From NCBI GenBank assembly GCA_963739045.1, contig CAVTYY010000004.1:682001-746000 (forward strand): 64,000 bases of DNA. The letters run 5' to 3'. Each line of letters opens with the position of its first letter. Position 1 is the stretch's first letter. The position numbers were made by a program, and so were the translations under genes. This DNA is from Halobacillus_B sp963739045 (GTDB taxonomy: Bacteria; Bacillota; Bacilli; Bacillales; Halobacillaceae). Shown here in pieces: positions 60,740 to 64,000 of the stretch. The notes beneath the pieces were generated by a model. It was not told the DNA's origin, searched no databases, and saw only the letters and a list, made by a program, of their open reading frames with translations.

Positions 60740-60862
60740 CATCCAGCTGCGAGTCGCAGATCCATGCGGTTCTAAGTCATCGGCTTCCAGAGGGGGAGGT
60801 CATCCCTCTTGCAGCCGCTGACTTAGCCCGGAGGATCTAAACGCTTCTCTCCGCTTTTGTTA
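60740..60862 (+). repeat. Type A palindromic intergenic element, copy A3
   Basis: 123 bp, same ends as A1 and A2 but more diverged. In the middle stem A1/A2 have AAGCG opposite TGCTT, while A3 has AAGTC opposite GACTT: two adjacent positions changed on both arms so pairing is kept or improved. Confidence 0.85.
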
Positions 60863-60985
60863 CATCCAGCTGCAGCGCCCAGCCCCTCGAGGTCATAAGT
60901 CAATCGCCTGCGGGGAGGAAGGTCACTCCCCTCCGCCGCTTGTCTTATGCTTGTCGGGGCTATCGGGGCACTTCCGCTTTTGTTA
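60863..60985 (+). repeat. Type B palindromic intergenic element, copy B2
   Basis: 123 bp following A3 without spacer. AGCCCC/GGGGCT, CATAAG/CTTATG and CGGGGAG/CTCCCC stems. Relative to B1 the middle stem changes CCTAAG/CTTAGG to CATAAG/CTTATG, a compensatory C-G to A-T change. It ends 28 bp before the lcfA -35. Confidence 0.85.
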
Positions 60986-61012
60986 CTAATTTTTCCAAAA
61001 TTTTAAATAATA

Positions 61013-61041
61013 TTTCAAATCCTGATAGAAACCGTTATAAT
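61013..61041 (+). promoter_or_regulatory. Sigma-A promoter of lcfA
   Basis: TTTCAA (61013-61018), a 17-bp spacer and TATAAT (61036-61041), 33 bp before lcfA. No FadR-type TGAATGA box is seen near it. Confidence 0.65.
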
Positions 61042-61074
61042 AAAACTTAAGATCTATTAAAGGAGGCGTTTCGT

Positions 61075-62778
61075 ATGACCATCTCAGAGCGGTTATGGCA
61101 TAAGCATTATCCTCCAGAAATCTCTACAACTATGGAATATGAGAAAAGACCTTTGCATGAATTTTTAGAGGAAAGTGCTGCTCTTTACGGAGAAAAGAAA
61201 GCGCTTTATTTTATGGGGAAAGAATTAACTTATCGGGAAGTTAATAAGCAGACTCGTTTGCTGGCTGGTTATCTGCAGGAGATTGGTTTAGCGAAAGGTG
61301 ACCGGGTTGCCATTATGCTGCCTAATACTCCGCAATCAGTTATTGCCTATTATGCTGTACTTATGGCAGGAGGAGTCGTCGTTCAAACCAACCCCCTGTA
61401 TATGGAGAGAGAACTCGAATATCAAGTTAAGGATTCAGGGGCTAAAATGATCATTTGTCTTGATGCCTTTTACCCTAAGGCCGTTTACGTAAAAGGAAGA
61501 ACTTCTCTTCATCATATTATTGTGACTGGAATCAAGGATTATCTCCCCTTTCCAAAAAATAAAATCTATCCATTTATCCAGCGTAAAAGTGCAAAAGTCC
61601 TCGTAAAGGCGGAGCAATCCACAGATACGCATCTATGGAACCGGATTTTAGAAACGAGCAGCGGGCAGGTGAGGCCGGTAGATATTGACCCTGAAGAAGA
61701 TCTGGCATTACTTCAATATACAGGTGGTACTACTGGATTTCCTAAAGGTGTAATGCTCACCCACTATAACTTAGTCGTAAATACTCAAATGTCGTTAAAC
61801 TGGCTTTATAAGAGTGAAAAGGGACAAGAGACGGTTCTTGCTATATTACCTTTTTTTCATGTCTATGGAATGACCTCAGTGATGAATTTATCTATTATGA
61901 TGAGTTCCAAAATCATTTTGATGCCTAAATTTGAAGCTGAAGATGTATTGAAAATAATTGAAAAGCAGCGTCCTACTTTGTTTCCAGGTGCCCCAACGAT
62001 TTATATTGCTCTTTTAAATCACCCACGCCTGAAGAAGTATGACCTCTCCTCAATAGAGGCCTGTCTGAGCGGATCTGCTCCTCTCCCAGTTGAAGTCCAG
62101 GAACGATTTGAAGAAATAACTGGCGGTAAACTAGTAGAAGGCTATGGCCTGACAGAAACGTCTCCTGTTACTCACTCCAATTTCATTTGGGGAAGAAGAG
62201 TAAGTGGAAGCATTGGTGTGCCATGGCCCGATACCGACGCGAAAATAATCAAGCTTGAAGAGAATGAGGAAGCAGAAATTGGCAGCATTGGGGAAATTGC
62301 TGTGAAAGGACCACAAGTGATGAAAGGCTACTGGAATAAACCTGAAGAAACGGCACAAGTGCTAAGTGAAGATGGCTGGTTCCGTACTGGGGATATGGGA
62401 TATATGAACGAAGAAGGGTATTTTTTCATCGTCGACCGTAAAAAAGACATGATTATAGCTGGGGGCTACAATATTTATCCCCGCGAAGTAGAAGAAGTCC
62501 TTTACGAACACGAAGCCGTTCAAGAGGCAGTTGTAGTTGGTGTGCCGGACCCTTACCGTGGGGAAACTGTCAAAGCTTTTATTGTGAAAAAACAAGGAAG
62601 CGGGATAACTGAGGAAGAGCTTAATGAATACTGCCGCAAAAAGATGGCCGCTTATAAAGTACCTCGAATCTATGAGTTTAGAGATGATCTGCCAAAGACT
62701 GCCGTTGGCAAAATACTAAGAAGAACATTAGTCGAAGAAGAGAAGCGAAAATTGGAAGATTCCGAGGCTGTCCAGTAA
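61075..62778 (+). CDS. lcfA: Long-chain fatty acid-CoA ligase
   Basis: 567 residues of the ANL adenylating superfamily. P-loop-like motif LLQYTGGTTGFPKGVMLTH (about 215-233), A5 EGYGLTETSP, A7 GWFRTGDMGYM, A8 hinge DRKKDMIIAGGYNIYPREVE and the A10 Lys in PKTAVGKILRR. It activates long-chain fatty acids to acyl-CoA for beta-oxidation. AAAGGAGGCG upstream sets the ATG. lcfA-fadR-fadB order matches the B. subtilis fatty-acid degradation operon, but here fadR has its own promoter. Confidence 0.96.
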   Translation: MTISERLWHKHYPPEISTTMEYEKRPLHEFLEESAALYGEKKALYFMGKELTYREVNKQTRLLAGYLQEIGLAKGDRVAIMLPNTPQSVIAYYAVLMAGGVVVQTNPLYMERELEYQVKDSGAKMIICLDAFYPKAVYVKGRTSLHHIIVTGIKDYLPFPKNKIYPFIQRKSAKVLVKAEQSTDTHLWNRILETSSGQVRPVDIDPEEDLALLQYTGGTTGFPKGVMLTHYNLVVNTQMSLNWLYKSEKGQETVLAILPFFHVYGMTSVMNLSIMMSSKIILMPKFEAEDVLKIIEKQRPTLFPGAPTIYIALLNHPRLKKYDLSSIEACLSGSAPLPVEVQERFEEITGGKLVEGYGLTETSPVTHSNFIWGRRVSGSIGVPWPDTDAKIIKLEENEEAEIGSIGEIAVKGPQVMKGYWNKPEETAQVLSEDGWFRTGDMGYMNEEGYFFIVDRKKDMIIAGGYNIYPREVEEVLYEHEAVQEAVVVGVPDPYRGETVKAFIVKKQGSGITEEELNEYCRKKMAAYKVPRIYEFRDDLPKTAVGKILRRTLVEEEKRKLEDSEAVQ

Positions 62779-62804
62779 CATGGACGGCCGCTTGGGAATG
62801 AATG

Positions 62805-62833
62805 TTGACAGAATGAAAATCTGTAGTTAGAAT
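62805..62833 (+). promoter_or_regulatory. Sigma-A promoter of fadR-fadB
   Basis: TTGACA (62805-62810, perfect), a 17-bp spacer and TAGAAT (62828-62833), 54 bp before the fadR start. Confidence 0.78.
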
Positions 62834-62839
62834 AATAGA

Positions 62840-62857
62840 TGAATGACCGTTCATTCA
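62840..62857. promoter_or_regulatory. FadR operator just downstream of the fadR -10
   Basis: TGAATGACCGTTCATTCA matches the B. subtilis FadR consensus TGAATGAMTANTCATTCA at all positions except the central two. It begins six bases after the -10, where it would block transcription start, so fadR is very likely autoregulated. Confidence 0.85.
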
Positions 62858-62887
62858 TTTTCAACATTCATAAGGCAGGCGATAATA

Positions 62888-63478
62888 ATGAAAAAAAATA
62901 AACCTAAATACAAACAAATCATAGATGCTGCTGTTGAGGTGATTGCTGAAAATGGATATCACTCCTCACAAGTTTCAAAAATTGCAAAAAAAGCTGGAGT
63001 GGCGGACGGTACCATTTATCTTTATTTTAAAAACAAGGAAGATATCCTTGTTTCATTGTTCCAGGATAAAATGGGGCAGTTTATAGAGAAAATTGAGCAG
63101 GAAACCAATGCACGACAGACTGCAGAAGAGAAACTTCTTAAATTGGTAGAAACGCATTTCGAACAGCTTTCTGCTGATCATCATCTTGCTATCGTTACAC
63201 AACTGGAATTACGTCAGTCAAACAAAGAACTTCGTCAAAAGATTAATGAAGTCTTAAAACGATACTTAGCAGTGATTGACCAAATTGTGGAGGAAGGAGT
63301 GGAAGAAAACTTGTTCCGCCGCAACATGGATCCCCGGCTCGTTCGTCAAATGATTTTTGGCACATTAGATGAAACCGTAACGAATTGGGTGATGAAGGAG
63401 CAGCGGTATAACATAGTGGAACAGGCAGAAGAAGTTCACACTTTACTCGTTCATGGCTTATCTGAACCATCAAGCTAA
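62888..63478 (+). CDS. fadR: TetR-family fatty-acid degradation regulator FadR (YsiA)
   Basis: 196 residues from ATG 62888 (AAGGCAGG upstream); the frame from 62843 would overlap the operator. The TetR helix-turn-helix spans about 8-55 (IIDAAVEVIAENGYHSSQVSKIAKKAGVADGTIYLYFKNKEDIL), followed by a helical ligand domain. B. subtilis FadR represses beta-oxidation genes and is released by long-chain acyl-CoA. The operator at 62840 and neighbours lcfA and fadB support the assignment. Confidence 0.94.
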   Translation: MKKNKPKYKQIIDAAVEVIAENGYHSSQVSKIAKKAGVADGTIYLYFKNKEDILVSLFQDKMGQFIEKIEQETNARQTAEEKLLKLVETHFEQLSADHHLAIVTQLELRQSNKELRQKINEVLKRYLAVIDQIVEEGVEENLFRRNMDPRLVRQMIFGTLDETVTNWVMKEQRYNIVEQAEEVHTLLVHGLSEPSS

Positions 63479-63492
63479 AGGAGAGGTTAGCA

Positions 63493-64000
63493 TTGTCAAC
63501 GATTGATTATCAGGTGGAAGATCAAGTAGCGTTTTTAACAATTGAAAGTCCGCCTGCAAATGCATTGTCCAGTACTATACTTAATGATTTATCATCCATT
63601 ATGGATAAACTTGAAAATGATTCTTCTGTGAAAGCAGTTCTCATTAAAGGGGAAGGCAAATTCTTTTCTGCAGGTGCAGATATTAAGGAATTCACCTCGT
63701 TTCAAGGGGCATCTGATTATAAAGAATTAGCAAGTAAAGGGCAGCGGCTATTTAGCAGAATAGAAAATTTTCATATTCCTGTAATCGCTGCCATTCATGG
63801 GGCAGCCCTGGGCGGCGGTCTTGAATTAGCCATGTCCTGTCATATTCGCTATGTCTCCGATGAGGCAAAATTGGGACTTCCAGAATTAACCCTGGGCATC
63901 GTACCGGGCTTTGCCGGTACGCAGCGTCTTCCAAGATATGTAGGTGCAGCCAAAGCTTATGAGATGATTTTGACTGGGGTACCCATAACAGGAGAAGAGG
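63493..64000 (+). CDS. fadB: Enoyl-CoA hydratase FadB-like, 3' end outside window
   Basis: The frame opens at TTG 63493 (GGAGAGG at 63480-63486) and runs to the window end, giving 169 residues of a crotonase-fold protein: PPANALSSTILNDL, oxyanion-hole motifs SAGADIKEF (about 60) and HGAALGGGLELAMSC with the catalytic-type Glu in LPELTLGIVPGFAGTQRL. It hydrates enoyl-CoA in beta-oxidation. It lies 14 bp after fadR, as in B. subtilis (ysiB/fadB, followed by etfBA there). The C-terminal part is not visible. Confidence 0.9.
   Translation, partial: MSTIDYQVEDQVAFLTIESPPANALSSTILNDLSSIMDKLENDSSVKAVLIKGEGKFFSAGADIKEFTSFQGASDYKELASKGQRLFSRIENFHIPVIAAIHGAALGGGLELAMSCHIRYVSDEAKLGLPELTLGIVPGFAGTQRLPRYVGAAKAYEMILTGVPITGEE

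Noticed and set aside
60685..60985. Repeats considered as insertion-sequence ends or tRNA-like genes
   Set aside because: No transposase, no coding frame, no cloverleaf and no CCA-type acceptor could be drawn; target duplications are not visible.

Overview
The window is a chromosomal segment of a low-to-mid GC, endospore-forming Bacillaceae member. Protein flavour (acidic, glutamate-rich) and gene order suggest a moderately halophilic genus such as Halobacillus, but the genus is an inference. The Bacillus subtilis ytoI-ytpI-nrnA-ytrIH-dnaE ... citZ-icd-mdh-phoPR ... polA-mutM-ytaF-coaE-gapB-speD-nrdR-dnaB-dnaI-ytxC-thrS-infC-rpmI-rplT ... pheST-rnhC-zapA-cvpA-polX-mutS2-lcfA-fadR-fadB order is almost intact. 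Sporulation genes (ytrH, ytrI, ytvI, ytaF, sspI) support a spore former.

Layout. 1-3.7 kb: an envelope-stress/polyamine-type cluster (DUF4178 tail, PspA, DUF4247, DUF350, membrane-anchored spermidine-synthase-like protein). 3.7-8.3 kb: small conserved genes (UPF0173 hydrolase, YtoI, YtpI, NrnA, YtrI/YtrH). 8.4-19.3 kb: dnaE, malic enzyme, a FadR-type GntR regulator, accDA, pfkA, pyk, fxsA. 19.5-28 kb: ytvI, citZ-icd-mdh, a MaoC-like protein, phoPR. 28.2-30.1 kb: hflK-hflC behind a sigma-W-like promoter. 30.2-41.4 kb: polA, mutM, ytaF, coaE, gapB, speD, a conserved hypothetical, nrdR, dnaB, dnaI, ytxC. 41.4-53.7 kb: T-box-controlled thrS, L20-leader-controlled infC-rpmI-rplT, small membrane proteins, ysdB (sigma-W-like promoter), dUTPase, ysdC, sspI, ysgA, T-box-controlled pheST. 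53.8-64 kb: rnhC, zapA, cvpA, polX, mutS2, a second DUF350 gene, lcfA, fadR, and the start of fadB (cut by the window end).

How the parts work together. The core covers lower glycolysis and its gluconeogenic branch (PfkA, Pyk, malic enzyme, GapB), the oxidative TCA branch (CitZ, Icd, Mdh), the malonyl-CoA step and fatty-acid degradation, replication and repair (DnaE, PolA, DnaB, DnaI, MutM, PolX, MutS2, RNase HIII), and translation. Regulation readable from sequence includes two T-boxes, an L20-type leader, an AUU start in infC, two 11/11 CcpN-type boxes at gapB, a FadR box in front of fadR, two sigma-W-like promoters and a perfect palindrome before accDA.

The least explained DNA is a family of about 123-125 bp GC-rich palindromic elements in two alternating types (A and B) at 25.06-25.45 kb and 60.69-60.99 kb. 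They fold into long hairpins, and differences between copies preserve base pairing. I found no phage, insertion sequence, CRISPR array, rRNA or tRNA. Most of the window is ordinary conserved chromosome.
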